Shown one piece after another: positions 35,165 to 44,183 of a stretch of 64,000 nt of DNA. The notes under the pieces were generated by a model. The model worked only from the letters and a program-made list of their open reading frames with translations, was not told the origin of the DNA and made no database searches. Where the stretch lies: NCBI RefSeq assembly GCF_900103475.1, contig NZ_FNHG01000013.1, positions 23,893-87,892 on the forward strand. The letters run 5' to 3'. The position numbers and the translations under genes are program-made. This DNA is from Maricaulis salignorans (GTDB lineage Bacteria; Pseudomonadota; Alphaproteobacteria; Caulobacterales; Maricaulaceae). How positions within the stretch are numbered: position 1 is the first letter of the stretch; each line of letters begins with the position of its first letter.

Positions 35165-35464
35165 ACCTGTCCCCGGGACAACCGTACTTCGGCACATGCC
35201 GAGCTCCGCCGCCTGTAATCACCGGAAAACCGGATCCTCCCTGGGACGCGTACCAGAGGTACACGTCCCTCACGGCCAACGCTGCGCAAGAATGAAGAGG
35301 GACAGGTACCTCTGGTACCTGTCCTCTGGGGAAGCCCGGCTGCGATCGATGGCGGGCCCAAGCGCCCGAGATAGCCGGAAAAGTGAGTCCTCCCAGGGAC
35401 GCGTACCAAAGGTACACGTCCCTCCCCGTCAACGTGGCGCGAGCATGAAGAGGTACACGCCCCT
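35165..35464. repeat. REP-like palindrome array, right of RAYT
   Basis: It begins with the 3' half of a B palindrome (ACCTGTCCC at 35165-35173) followed by the same lead as on the left side (GTACTTCGGCACATGCCG). A copies are at 35243-35269 and 35396-35422, a B copy at 35299-35325 (last base changed), and a decayed B at about 35448-35464. Orientation and order equal the left array, so the RAYT module (34573-35164) sits inside one repeat unit. Confidence 0.88.
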
Positions 35465-35532
35465 CCCCTTGACCTTTTAGCGCCCTTGCCGCATCTCCCG
35501 CGCTTGCTCACAACGCGCCGACGGAGCCGCCC

Positions 35533-36834
35533 ATGATCCCCCGCTATACCCGCCCGCAAATGGCCGCCATCTGGTCGGACCAGAACAAGTACAAGATCTG
35601 GTATCTGATCGAGGCGCATGCGACCGAGAAGCTGGCGGAACTGGGTGTGGTGCCGCAATCGGCTGTGGAGGCGGTGTGGTCGGCCAAGGATGTTGAATTT
35701 GATGTCGAGCGGATCAATGAGATCGAGGCCGAGGTCAAACATGATGTCATCGCCTTTTTGACCCATCTGGGCGAGCATGTCGGCGAGCAGAGCCGGTTTG
35801 TGCATCAGGGCCTGACCTCGTCGGACGTGCTCGACACCTGCCTCGCCGTTCAAATGCGCGACAGTGCCGATCTTCTCCTGCAGGGCATGGACCGGGTGCT
35901 CGCGGCGCTGAAGACGCGGGCAATGGAGCATAAATTCACCGTCTGTATCGGCCGCTCGCATGGCATCCATGCCGAGCCGACGACGATGGGGCTGAAATTC
36001 GCGCGCTTCTATGCCGAGTTCAAACGCAATCGCGCCCGCCTCGTGGCCGCCCGCGACGAGATCGCCACCTGCGCCATTTCCGGCGCCATCGGCACTTTCG
36101 CCAATATCGACCCGCGCGTTGAGGACCATGTCGCGAGCGCGATGGGCCTCGCCGTCGAGCCGATCTCGACCCAGGTCATCCCGCGCGACCGTCATGCCAA
36201 TTATTTCGCCGTGCTCGGCCTGATCGCCTCGGCAATCGAGAATCTCGCCGTTGAAGTGCGCCATTTGCAGCGTTCCGAAGTGCGCGAGGCGCAGGAATTC
36301 TTCTCCAAGGGACAAAAAGGTTCCTCGGCCATGCCGCACAAGCGCAATCCGATCCTGACCGAAAACCTCACCGGGCTGGCGCGCCTGGTGCGCTCGGCCG
36401 TCACCCCGGCGATGGAAAATGTCGCGCTCTGGCATGAACGCGATATCTCCCACTCCTCCGTTGAGCGCGGTATCGGGCCGGATGCCAATGGCCATCTCGA
36501 CTTTGCGCTGCAGCGCTGTGCCGGCATGGTTGAAGGCCTGATCGTGCACGCCGATCGCTGCCAGGAAAATCTCGACGCCCAGGGCGGTATCCATAACTCC
36601 CAGCGCCTGCTTCTGGCTCTGACCCAGGCCGGCGTTTCGCGCGAGGACAGCTATCGCCTGGTCCAGCGCAATGCGATGAAAACCTGGGATGAGGGCGGCC
36701 AGCTGGTCGATCACCTCAAGGCCGATCCCGAGGTCACCGCCCATATGAGCAATGCGGCGATCGAAGCCTGTTTCGACGAGGCCTATCACCTCAAACATGT
36801 CGACACGATCTTTACGCGAGTGTTTGCGGATTAA
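35533..36834 (+). CDS. purB: Adenylosuccinate lyase
   Basis: 433 residues. It acts twice in purine synthesis (SAICAR to AICAR, adenylosuccinate to AMP). The fumarase/lyase signature GSSAMPHKRNPIL is intact near 265-280, the catalytic His lies in IGRSHGIHAEPTTMGLKF, and FVHQGLTSSDVLDT is the N-terminal conserved region. It begins 69 bases after the REP array. Transcribed towards purC, purS, purQ and purL, though with two unrelated genes and a structured spacer between. Confidence 0.96.
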   Translation: MIPRYTRPQMAAIWSDQNKYKIWYLIEAHATEKLAELGVVPQSAVEAVWSAKDVEFDVERINEIEAEVKHDVIAFLTHLGEHVGEQSRFVHQGLTSSDVLDTCLAVQMRDSADLLLQGMDRVLAALKTRAMEHKFTVCIGRSHGIHAEPTTMGLKFARFYAEFKRNRARLVAARDEIATCAISGAIGTFANIDPRVEDHVASAMGLAVEPISTQVIPRDRHANYFAVLGLIASAIENLAVEVRHLQRSEVREAQEFFSKGQKGSSAMPHKRNPILTENLTGLARLVRSAVTPAMENVALWHERDISHSSVERGIGPDANGHLDFALQRCAGMVEGLIVHADRCQENLDAQGGIHNSQRLLLALTQAGVSREDSYRLVQRNAMKTWDEGGQLVDHLKADPEVTAHMSNAAIEACFDEAYHLKHVDTIFTRVFAD

Positions 36835-36842
36835 CCGCTTTC

Positions 36843-36986
36843 CTTCCCGGTTCACCGGGGAGGGGGACCATCCGTAGCCTTGGCGAAGGATGGTGGAGGG
36901 GCCGCGCGGCAGCGCGGTGAGCCCGGCTTCGCCGCCCCATCGGCCCGGACGGCGTCCGGCCCACTTCCCCGCCAAGCCGGGGAAGA
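36843..36986. repeat. Structured intergenic repeat after purB
   Basis: A chain of hairpins: CCCGG-TTCA-CCGGG, CCATCC...GGATGG, CCGCGC-GGCA-GCGCGG, GCCGGAC/GTCCGGC-type and CTTCCCCG...CGGGGAAG at the end. The ends (CTTCCC...GGGGAAG) are inverted, which suggests a small palindromic intergenic element of the kind scattered in alphaproteobacterial genomes. It may also end purB transcripts. No gene is visible within it. Confidence 0.5.
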
Positions 36987-37054
36987 AAGCGCGACGACGG
37001 ATGGCAAAACGACGGATCACGTCATAAGCTCTGCCCAACCGAGGGAGACGCTGC

Positions 37055-37615
37055 ATGAGCAAGGTCCACGACAGTATCGACGATCGCGTCACCGCCTTCA
37101 TCGAAGCGCAGAAAATGTTCTTCGTCGCCACCGCGCCGTCGGGCCATGGCCATGTGAATATGTCGCCGAAAGGCCATGACACATTCCGCATTATCGGCCC
37201 GCACGAAGTCGCCTTTCTCGATCTTGGCGGTTCGGGCATCGAGACGGTGGCGCATCTGCGCCAGAATGGCCGCATCACCTTCATGTTCTGCGCCATGGAC
37301 GGGCCGGCCAATATCCTGCGCCTCTATGGCAAGGGCCATGCCGTGTGTTTCGACGATCCGGGTTTTGCGGAGAAGCTCGCCCTTTTCCCGAAATATCCCA
37401 AGGCGCGCGCCGTCATCACGGCCCGCATCTCGCGCATCCAGGACAGCTGCGGCTGGGGCGTGCCGCTGTATGATTTCAAGGGCGAACGCGACCAGCTGAT
37501 CCGCACCAATGAACACCGCACCGAGGCGGAATGGCGCGAGCGCCGCTATGTCAGCAATGCGCTCTCGATCGATGGCCTGCCGGGCCTGGTGCGGCCTGAG
37601 GCGGAGGAGGCATAA
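37055..37615 (+). CDS. Pyridoxamine 5'-phosphate oxidase-like flavin-binding protein
   Basis: 186 residues with the split-barrel FMN-binding fold: FIEAQKMFFVATAPSGHGHV, then NMSPKGHDTFRIIGPHEVAF and GSGIETVAHLRQNGRITFMF. This subgroup (often annotated pyridoxamine 5'-phosphate oxidase family) usually is not the real PdxH; it lacks the PNP-binding C-terminal part and so likely reduces another substrate or binds FMN/F420 only. It stands alone between purB and the thioredoxin-like gene. Confidence 0.85.
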   Translation: MSKVHDSIDDRVTAFIEAQKMFFVATAPSGHGHVNMSPKGHDTFRIIGPHEVAFLDLGGSGIETVAHLRQNGRITFMFCAMDGPANILRLYGKGHAVCFDDPGFAEKLALFPKYPKARAVITARISRIQDSCGWGVPLYDFKGERDQLIRTNEHRTEAEWRERRYVSNALSIDGLPGLVRPEAEEA

Positions 37616-37695
37616 CGCGAGTGTGATGGCGGCGGGGCTGGCAATTCACCGTCAGCCGCCTATCTTCCCCGGCAGCCACCAAACGGAGCTCCCGC

Positions 37696-38145
37696 ATGCG
37701 CACTGCCCTCGTCGTCCTGGCCCTCATGGCTGTGTTTCTCGGCCCCAATTTTATGCGCGGCGACTGGGCGGCGCAGGCCGAAGCGATTGAGGAACGGCCA
37801 CGGCTGGTGGCGGCGATGTTCCGCTCGTCCTGGTGCGGGGCCTGCCGCATCCTGGAACCGCGCGTCGATGATGTCCGGCCGGATTATGAAGACGCCGCGA
37901 TCGAATTTGTCCGCTTCGACTTCACCCTCGGCCAGCGCGAGCGCGTGCGCGATCTGGCCGTCGAGGCCGGCATAACCGAGCTTTATGACGAGCTGGTCGG
38001 ACGCACCGGTTTCCTGGTCCTGATGGACCGTGAAACCGGCACAGTGTTCGAGATTGTCACCACCAATTACGACCGCGACCATATCCGCGAAGCGATTGAT
38101 CGCTGGCTGTCGGTTACAAGCGGTAATGCGCCAGCCGAGACCTAG
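37696..38145 (+). CDS. Secreted thioredoxin-like protein
   Basis: 149 residues. An N-terminal hydrophobic segment (MRTALVVLALMAVFLGPNFM) exports or anchors it. The thioredoxin fold carries an active-site WCGAC (Cys-Gly-Ala-Cys) in FRSSWCGACRILEP and the cis-Pro-equivalent region near GFLVLMDRETG. A CGAC motif is uncommon compared with CGPC, so reductive or disulfide-exchange activity in the periplasm is likely but its partner unknown. It overlaps by four bases with the convergent zeta-inhibitor gene. Confidence 0.82.
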   Translation: MRTALVVLALMAVFLGPNFMRGDWAAQAEAIEERPRLVAAMFRSSWCGACRILEPRVDDVRPDYEDAAIEFVRFDFTLGQRERVRDLAVEAGITELYDELVGRTGFLVLMDRETGTVFEIVTTNYDRDHIREAIDRWLSVTSGNAPAET

Positions 38146-38465
38146 GTCTCGGTCTGGATCTGGTGACGGGCTTCGGCCAGAAGCTCGTCCATCTGCTTGC
38201 GCAGGAGATGGTCGGAGACATCGACCTTCTTGGCATCGAAGTCGGCGCGCAGTTTGCGGAAGACATCGTCATCGCCGGCTTCCTCGAAATCAGCGATGAT
38301 CACTGACTTGGAATAGGCCGTGGCGGCTTCGCCATCGAGACCCATCAGTTCGGCAGCCCACAGGCCCAGCAGCTTGTTGCGCCGGGCATTGGCCTTGAAG
38401 TCCAGTTCCTGGTCATGGGCATACTTGTTTTCGAAACCGGATTCGCGATCATCAATGCCAGACAT
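38142..38465 (-). CDS. F1-ATPase zeta subunit, ATP hydrolysis inhibitor (DUF1476)
   Basis: 107 residues. The N-terminus GIDDRESGFENKYAHDQELDFKANARRNKLLGLWAAELMGL is the conserved alphaproteobacterial zeta inhibitory region, shown in Paracoccus to block F1-ATPase hydrolysis. The rest forms a four-helix bundle. It is convergent with the thioredoxin-like gene (four shared bases) and divergent from purC. It supports an alphaproteobacterial origin. Confidence 0.92.
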   Translation of the reverse strand: MSGIDDRESGFENKYAHDQELDFKANARRNKLLGLWAAELMGLDGEAATAYSKSVIIADFEEAGDDDVFRKLRADFDAKKVDVSDHLLRKQMDELLAEARHQIQTET

Positions 38466-38685
38466 GGCGGCTCTCCTTGGGATAATGTGTTGCCTGTTTG
38501 GTTAGCTTGCCCACCGCCCGAAATCAATCGCCCCGGCACAGGCCATGCCGCACCGCAGCAAGGGATTGCGAATAACTCAAAGGGCGGATAATTTAGCCCA
38601 TCAACGCGCGGTCCGGTCTCCGATTCGGGCCGCGTCGCGCATTTTTGGTCCGAACATGACCCGGACCCCGACTGGAGCGCCGCCC

Positions 38686-39453
38686 ATGTCCCGCCGCAAG
38701 AAACTCTACGAAGGCAAGGCCAAGATCCTCTATGAAGGTCCTGAGCCGGGCACGCTGGTGCAATACTTCAAGGATGATGCGACCGCGCTGAATGGCGAGA
38801 AAAAAGCCACCCTTGAAGGCAAGGGCGTGCTCAATAATCGCATCAGCGAATACATCATGGTCCAGCTGGGCCATATCGGCATCCCGACGCATTTCATCCG
38901 CCGCCTCAATATGCGCGAGCAATTGGTGCGTCAGGTCGAGATCATCCCGCTCGAGGTTGTCTGCCGCAATGTCGCCGCCGGTTCGATCAGCAAGCGGCTG
39001 GGCATCGAGGAAGGCCAGCAATTGCCGCGCGCCATCGTCGAATTCTATTACAAGAAAGACGAGCTCAACGATCCGATGGTGTCGGAAGACCACATCACCT
39101 CGTTCAACTGGGCGACGCCGCAGGAAATCGACGACATGATGGCGCTGACCCTGCGCGCCAATGATTTCCTCTCCGGCCTGTTCGCCGCGGTCAATATCCG
39201 CCTCGTCGACTTCAAGCTCGAATTCGGCCGCCTCTATGAGGGCGATATGGTCCGCACCGTGCTGGCCGACGAGATCAGCCCCGACAGCTGCCGGCTGTGG
39301 GACATGGAAACCAATGAGAAGATGGACAAGGACCGCTTCCGCCGCGATCTCGGCAATGTCACCGAGGCCTATGCCGAAGTCGCCCGCCGTCTGGGTGTCA
39401 TGAAGGACATGCCACGCTCGGTGCCCGACGCGCCGGACGAAGCGGCCAAATAG
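38686..39453 (+). CDS. purC: Phosphoribosylaminoimidazole-succinocarboxamide synthase
   Basis: 255 residues, normal size. It makes SAICAR from CAIR, Asp and ATP. Motifs: [14 protein letters not shown] (ATP loop), [40 protein letters not shown] and [10 protein letters not shown] near 175-185, and [15 protein letters not shown] at 38686 follows GGAG by nine bases. A terminator lies 26 bases after the stop, so purC may be partly separated from purSQL. Confidence 0.96.
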   Translation: MSRRKKLYEGKAKILYEGPEPGTLVQYFKDDATALNGEKKATLEGKGVLNNRISEYIMVQLGHIGIPTHFIRRLNMREQLVRQVEIIPLEVVCRNVAAGSISKRLGIEEGQQLPRAIVEFYYKKDELNDPMVSEDHITSFNWATPQEIDDMMALTLRANDFLSGLFAAVNIRLVDFKLEFGRLYEGDMVRTVLADEISPDSCRLWDMETNEKMDKDRFRRDLGNVTEAYAEVARRLGVMKDMPRSVPDAPDEAAK

Positions 39454-39478
39454 CCTGCGGACACAATCCGCCTGTCAG

Positions 39479-39504
39479 CGCCCCCGCATCGCCGGGGGCG
39501 TTTT
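39479..39504 (+). terminator. Intrinsic terminator between purC and purS
   Basis: Perfect eight-base stem CGCCCCCG / CGGGGGCG, six-base loop, then TTTT. It would end purC mRNA unless bypassed. Confidence 0.88.
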
Positions 39505-39610
39505 CATGTCGACACGGCGCAAGAACCGGCGCTGCTCGATTGCATCGGTCCGCCGCCCGCATTATGCAGGGCGCATCCAAAGCAGGCCTTAAAAAAAGCG
39601 AGTCGTTCCC

Positions 39611-39850
39611 GTGAAAGCGAAAATCCACGTCTACCTCAAGCCCGGCGTTCTCGACCCCCAGGGCGCTGCCGTTGCCGGCGCGCTGCACAATATGGGTTAT
39701 GACGAGGTCGCCTCCGTGCGCCAGGGCAAGCTGATCGAGCTTGATCTGACCGGCGATGATGTCGAGGCCGCCCGGGTCCGCGTCGACGAGATGTGCGCCA
39801 AACTCCTGTCCAATCCAGTGATCGAGAGCTACTCGATCGAGCTGGAATAG
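39611..39850 (+). CDS. purS: Phosphoribosylformylglycinamidine synthase subunit PurS
   Basis: 79 residues, full size for PurS, the small subunit that bridges PurL and PurQ in the FGAM synthase complex. The pattern [13 protein letters not shown] then GAALHNMGY-like ([13 protein letters not shown]), VRQGKLIEL and [18 protein letters not shown] is family-typical. The start codon is GTG and the ribosome site is weak. It lies 13 bases before purQ, so the subunits are made together. Confidence 0.93.
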   Translation: MKAKIHVYLKPGVLDPQGAAVAGALHNMGYDEVASVRQGKLIELDLTGDDVEAARVRVDEMCAKLLSNPVIESYSIELE

Positions 39851-39863
39851 GAGCGGCCTGCCC

Positions 39864-40526
39864 ATGAAATCCGCCGTCATCGTCTTTCCCGGGTCCAATT
39901 GTGACCGTGACGCCCATGATGCCATCCAGGGCGTCACCGGCACCGCTCCCGCCATGGTCTGGCACCAGGAAACCGCCCTGCCCGAAGGCACGCAATTCGT
40001 CATGATTCCCGGCGGGTTTTCCTATGGCGACTACTTACGCTGCGGCGCGATGGCCTCCCATTCGGCGATCATGCCGGCGATCATCGCCCATGCCGCCACC
40101 GGCGCGCCGATCCTGGGCGTGTGCAATGGCTTCCAGATCCTGACCGAATGCGGGCTTCTGCCCGGCGCGCTGATGCGCAATGCCCAGCTCAAATTCATCT
40201 GCGAAGAAACCCCGATCACCGTCGCCAATACCAATACGCGCTTCACCTCGCGCTATACGCCCAATGCCAAGCTGATGATCCCGATCGCGCATCATGACGG
40301 CAATTATTTCGCCGACACCGAGACCCTGATCCGGATCGAAAACGAAGGCCAGGTCGTCTTCCGCTACGGCGCCAATCCCAATGGCTCCGCCAATGACATT
40401 GCCGGCCTCGTCAACGAGCAAGGCAATGTACTCGGCATGATGCCGCACCCGGAACGCGCTGTGGATGCCAAGCATGGCGGCACGGATGGGCTGGCGCTGT
40501 TTGAGAGCTTGCTGGGGAGCGCTTAG
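39864..40526 (+). CDS. purQ: Phosphoribosylformylglycinamidine synthase subunit PurQ (glutaminase)
   Basis: 220 residues. Class I glutamine amidotransferase: nucleophile Cys in [13 protein letters not shown] (about residue 86), His and Glu in [10 protein letters not shown], and the N-terminal [13 protein letters not shown]. It releases ammonia for PurL. The start ATG follows GGAGCGG. It is separated from purL by 325 bases of non-coding sequence with hairpins, unlike the tight purS-purQ spacing. Confidence 0.96.
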   Translation: MKSAVIVFPGSNCDRDAHDAIQGVTGTAPAMVWHQETALPEGTQFVMIPGGFSYGDYLRCGAMASHSAIMPAIIAHAATGAPILGVCNGFQILTECGLLPGALMRNAQLKFICEETPITVANTNTRFTSRYTPNAKLMIPIAHHDGNYFADTETLIRIENEGQVVFRYGANPNGSANDIAGLVNEQGNVLGMMPHPERAVDAKHGGTDGLALFESLLGSA

Positions 40527-40535
40527 CTTTGCCCC

Positions 40536-40721
40536 CGGGACATGGTCCGGCGTCCAGCCGGTGCGTGTCCCGACTAGGGTCGGTCCAGGGGTGGAATTGC
40601 CGCGACCAGCTCAACAGTAAATGACCCGCGCCATCTGGCGTCAGCCAAACCTTTGTAGCGACAGCACCTTCCCACCAAGTCGGGACATGCACCTGTTTCG
40701 CAGAAACAGGACCACGTCCCG
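40536..40721. repeat. Two REP-like hairpins in the purQ-purL gap
   Basis: First hairpin 40536-40572 with arms CGGGACA and TGTCCCG closing a GGCGTCCAGCC-type core. The second, 40681-40721, has outer arms CGGGAC/GTCCCG and inner CCTGTTTC-GCA-GAAACAGG. Both start GGGACATG and end GTCCC, echoing the RAYT-linked A/B palindromes at 34.2-35.5 kb. Apart from these, the 325-base gap (40527-40851) shows only the purL ribosome site; a leader regulation of purL is possible. Confidence 0.55.
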
Positions 40722-40851
40722 GGTGCCCGCATCGCCCGGTGAGCGAAGCTGCAGCCCGACACGCATCTGCGTGCAATTCGCTGATCGGAGCATTGGCGAG
40801 TCGGCAGCAGAATGCTAACTCCCATAGACCGAATGCGCGCAGGAGCTGATC

Positions 40852-43074
40852 TTGGATTACGCCGAAAACATCACCGCCGAAATCGTCAAGGAACACGGGC
40901 TCTCGACCGATGAGTACCAGGTCATCCTTGACCGTATGGGCCGGGCTCCGAATCTCGTTGAGCTGGGGATTTTCTCGGTGATGTGGTCGGAGCATTGCTC
41001 CTACAAGTCCTCGCGCCTGCATCTGGGCAAACTGCCGACCAAGGGCGAGAAGGTCATCCAGGGGCCGGGCGAGAATGCCGGTGTGATCGATATCGGTGAT
41101 GGTCAGGCCGCCATCTTCAAGATGGAAAGCCATAATCACCCCTCCTATATCGAACCCTATCAGGGCGCGGCGACCGGGGTTGGCGGCATCCTGCGTGATG
41201 TCTTCACCATGGGTGCGCGTCCGATTGCGCTGATGAATGCGTTGCGCTTCGGTGCGCCGGACCATGCCAAGACGCGCCAGCTGGTTGACGGCGTCGTCGC
41301 CGGCATTGGCGGCTATGGCAATTGCGTCGGCGTGCCGACGGTGGGCGGGGAGACCAATTTCCACGCCGGCTATAATGGCAACATCCTCGTCAACGCCATG
41401 GCCGTGGGCCTGGCCGATGCCGACAAGATTTTCTATGCCCGCGGTGCGCAGCCGGGCCAGCCGATTGTCTATGTCGGCTCCAAGACCGGCCGCGACGGCA
41501 TTCACGGCGCCACCATGGCCTCGGCCGAATTTGATGATGACAGCGCGGAAAAACGCCCGACCGTCCAGGTCGGCGACCCCTTCACCGAAAAGAAGCTGAT
41601 CGAGGCCTGTCTCGAGCTGATGGCGACCGATGCCATCGCCGCCATCCAGGATATGGGTGCCGCCGGCCTGACCTCCTCCTCGGTCGAAATGGCCGATAAG
41701 GGCGGGATCGGCATCGAGCTCGACATGGACAAGGTTCCCCAACGCGAAACCAATATGTCGACCTATGAAATGATGCTCTCGGAAAGCCAGGAGCGCATGC
41801 TGGTCATCATGAAGCCGGGCCGCGAAGACGTGGCGATGCGCATCTTCGAGAAATGGGAACTCGATGTTGCCGTGATCGGCCAGACGACGGACAGCAAGCG
41901 CATGGTCCTCACCCACAAGGGCGAGACCGTCTGCGATATTCCGATCGCACCGCTCGCCGATGATGCACCCAAATATGACCGGCCCTGGCACGCGCCTGAA
42001 GTGCGCGCCCAGATCACCGCCAGCGATGTCGCCAAACCGGCGCATATGGGCGAGATCCTGCTCAAGCTGATGGGCTCGCCGGACATGGCGTCAAAAGCCT
42101 GGATCTGGTCGCAATATGACCGCCATGTGATGGCTGATACTGTCGCCAGTTCACAGGATCCGTCGGACGCCGCCATTGTGCGCATCCACGGCACCAACAA
42201 GGCGCTGGCGATCACCACCGACTGTACGCCGCGCTATTGCCAGGCCGATCCCTTCGAAGGCGGCAAGCAGGCCGTCGCGGAAGCCTGGCGCAATCTCACC
42301 GCCGCCGGGGCCGATCCGATCGCCATCACCGACTGCCTCAATTTCGGCAATCCGGAACGGCGCGAGATCATGGGCCAGTTTGTCGGCTGTATCGACGGCA
42401 TGGCGGAAGCCTGTGCCAAGCTCGACTTCCCGGTCGTGTCCGGCAATGTCAGCCTCTATAATGAGACCAATGGCGCCGCCATTCCGCCAACGCCGGCCAT
42501 TGGCGGTGTCGGCCTGATCCCTGATATCGACAAGTGCGGCCAGTTTGGCGGCCTTCAGGAAGGCGATATCCTGCTGCTGGTCGGCGAGACCATCGGTGCG
42601 ATGGGCGCCTCGATCTATCTCAAGGAAATCGAGGGCCGCGAAGATGGCGGTTCACCGCATGTCGATCTGTCGGCCGAGAAAGCCAATGGCGATTTCGTCC
42701 GCGGCCAGATACGCTCCGGCCGCCTGACCGCCTGTCACGACCTCTCCGATGGCGGACTCGCCTGCGCCGCGGCCGATATGGCCCTGGCCTCGGATATCGG
42801 CATCAAGCTGGCCCATGAGGGCGATGTGCCGATGCATGGCTTCCTGTTTGGCGAAGACCAGGCGCGCTATCTGATCGCCGCTGCGAAGGAAGACGCCATC
42901 GCCATCCTGCAGGATGCCAAGGCTGATGATATCCCGATCCAGGTTGTCGGCCTGGGCGGCGGCACGGCGATCACCGTCAATGGCGCCCATAATCTCGAGC
43001 TTTCGCGTCTGCGCAGCGCCTGGGAAGGCTGGCTGCCCGGCCTGATGAACAAGAGCGTGGTGGCGGCCGAATAG
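40852..43074 (+). CDS. purL: Phosphoribosylformylglycinamidine synthase subunit PurL (large, Bacillus type)
   Basis: 740 residues, the small-PurL form that needs PurS and PurQ. It makes FGAM from FGAR, ATP and ammonia. Motifs: [43 protein letters not shown] (ATP and metal region), [11 protein letters not shown], and [16 protein letters not shown] near 630. The start is TTG with AGGAG six bases upstream; no ATG fits. A bidirectional terminator follows. Confidence 0.96.
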   Translation: MDYAENITAEIVKEHGLSTDEYQVILDRMGRAPNLVELGIFSVMWSEHCSYKSSRLHLGKLPTKGEKVIQGPGENAGVIDIGDGQAAIFKMESHNHPSYIEPYQGAATGVGGILRDVFTMGARPIALMNALRFGAPDHAKTRQLVDGVVAGIGGYGNCVGVPTVGGETNFHAGYNGNILVNAMAVGLADADKIFYARGAQPGQPIVYVGSKTGRDGIHGATMASAEFDDDSAEKRPTVQVGDPFTEKKLIEACLELMATDAIAAIQDMGAAGLTSSSVEMADKGGIGIELDMDKVPQRETNMSTYEMMLSESQERMLVIMKPGREDVAMRIFEKWELDVAVIGQTTDSKRMVLTHKGETVCDIPIAPLADDAPKYDRPWHAPEVRAQITASDVAKPAHMGEILLKLMGSPDMASKAWIWSQYDRHVMADTVASSQDPSDAAIVRIHGTNKALAITTDCTPRYCQADPFEGGKQAVAEAWRNLTAAGADPIAITDCLNFGNPERREIMGQFVGCIDGMAEACAKLDFPVVSGNVSLYNETNGAAIPPTPAIGGVGLIPDIDKCGQFGGLQEGDILLLVGETIGAMGASIYLKEIEGREDGGSPHVDLSAEKANGDFVRGQIRSGRLTACHDLSDGGLACAAADMALASDIGIKLAHEGDVPMHGFLFGEDQARYLIAAAKEDAIAILQDAKADDIPIQVVGLGGGTAITVNGAHNLELSRLRSAWEGWLPGLMNKSVVAAE

Positions 43075-43108
43075 ACCGCGAAAGCTTCACAGCGACAGCA
43101 CAAAAAAA

Positions 43109-43134
43109 CGCCCGGTCTCAAGCCGGGCGTTTTT
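43109..43134. terminator. Bidirectional terminator between purL and the methyltransferase
   Basis: Stem CGCCCGG / CCGGGCG with a seven-base loop, an A-run before it and TTTTT after it. It can end both purL and the convergent gene's transcripts. Confidence 0.92.
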
Positions 43135-43152
43135 GATTCTGGAAGGCAGCGC

Positions 43153-43899
43153 CTATTTCGGTTTCGAGCTTCGCCCGATCAATGGAAACACCATGCCGAC
43201 GCGTTGCTTGTAGGCGTGATACTGGTCGCCGAACTCGGCGATCAGGTCGCGTTCCTCGAATTGAAGCGCCACCAGGATGTAGGCGGTGGTCACGATCGCG
43301 AACAGCAAATGCCCGACGCTCATGTGCGGGGTCGCCCAGAAGGCGATGATGAAGCCTGTCATGATCGGGTGCCGGACCAGTTTGTAGAACAGGTTCTGCG
43401 TCAGCACTGATGGCTCACCGCTCGACTTGTCATCGCCTGCCAGCGTCTGCTTCAGACCAAACAGGTGGAAATGGCTGATCAGGAAGGTGGAAACCAGCAC
43501 GATGATCCAGCCCAGAAAGAACACGCCGTTGAGGGCGTATTGCAGCATCTGCGAATCCGTCGACCAGACCGTGCCGGTCATCGGCTGCCACTGCCAGTAG
43601 ATCAGCGCCAGGGCCGCGCTCGACAGCAGGACATAGACGGCGCGTTCGATCTGGTGCGGGATGATCTTCGTCCACCAGACCTTGAAAGGCTGCCGCGCCA
43701 TCACCGTGTGCTGGACCGCGAAAAGGCTGAGCAGGAGGATGTTGATGATCGCCGCCATTAGCAGCGGCGTTGATGCCGCCCCGTCATCAATTCCCTTGGG
43801 CACCAGCATATTGCCGACGAAACCGATCGAATAGAGAAACACGATCAGGAAAAACACATAACTCAAAACGCCAAACAGGAAATAGAATGCCCTTGCCAT
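43153..43899 (-). CDS. Methanethiol S-methyltransferase-like membrane protein (MddA/NnrU-ICMT group)
   Basis: About 248 residues with five or six membrane helices. The C-terminal half holds YKLVRHPIMTGFIIAFWATPHMSVGHLLFAIVTTAYILVALQFEERDLIAEFGDQY-type sequence (family hallmark, with the RHP and EERDL motifs for SAM and substrate binding). MddA methylates methanethiol to dimethyl sulfide; other members methylate isoprenylcysteine. The start is the ATG after GAGGGG. The whole-protein similarity in my memory is with MddA, but substrate needs testing. A second start 21 bases upstream is less likely. Confidence 0.78.
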   Translation of the reverse strand: MARAFYFLFGVLSYVFFLIVFLYSIGFVGNMLVPKGIDDGAASTPLLMAAIINILLLSLFAVQHTVMARQPFKVWWTKIIPHQIERAVYVLLSSAALALIYWQWQPMTGTVWSTDSQMLQYALNGVFFLGWIIVLVSTFLISHFHLFGLKQTLAGDDKSSGEPSVLTQNLFYKLVRHPIMTGFIIAFWATPHMSVGHLLFAIVTTAYILVALQFEERDLIAEFGDQYHAYKQRVGMVFPLIGRSSKPK

Positions 43900-44183
43900 T
43901 GCGGCCCCCTCGGATTTCATTGGCCAAAAGCGCGTATTCGGCGAAACAAGGCCGTCAACATATCGCGCGGGTTGGGAGAAAAAACGACCCTGACATGGTC
44001 AGATTACTGAATCAAGGGAAAGCGGAGACTTGTAATTCGCGAAACTTTACTCTCGCACGAGCAACATTCTTATGCGCAGACCGTCCCGGTCTGCCAAACA
44101 TTGATCAAACAAGGCATCCAGACACAATCAGGGCCGCCGCGATATCTCGCGCCGGCCCCGTTTACTGATTGTCGGCTCGCGGC

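Noticed and set aside
34238..35422. CRISPR array
   Set aside because: Repeats are palindromes of two types with related, not unique, spacers and no cas genes; a RAYT sits within. REP/BIME fits better.
35146..37311. A 721-codon open frame on the minus strand
   Set aside because: It lies antisense to purB, crosses the REP array and the post-purB repeats, and repeats the same peptide at each palindrome.
37055..37615. Genuine pdxH
   Set aside because: The PNP/PMP-binding C-terminal signature of PdxH is missing; only the FMN-binding split-barrel family can be supported.
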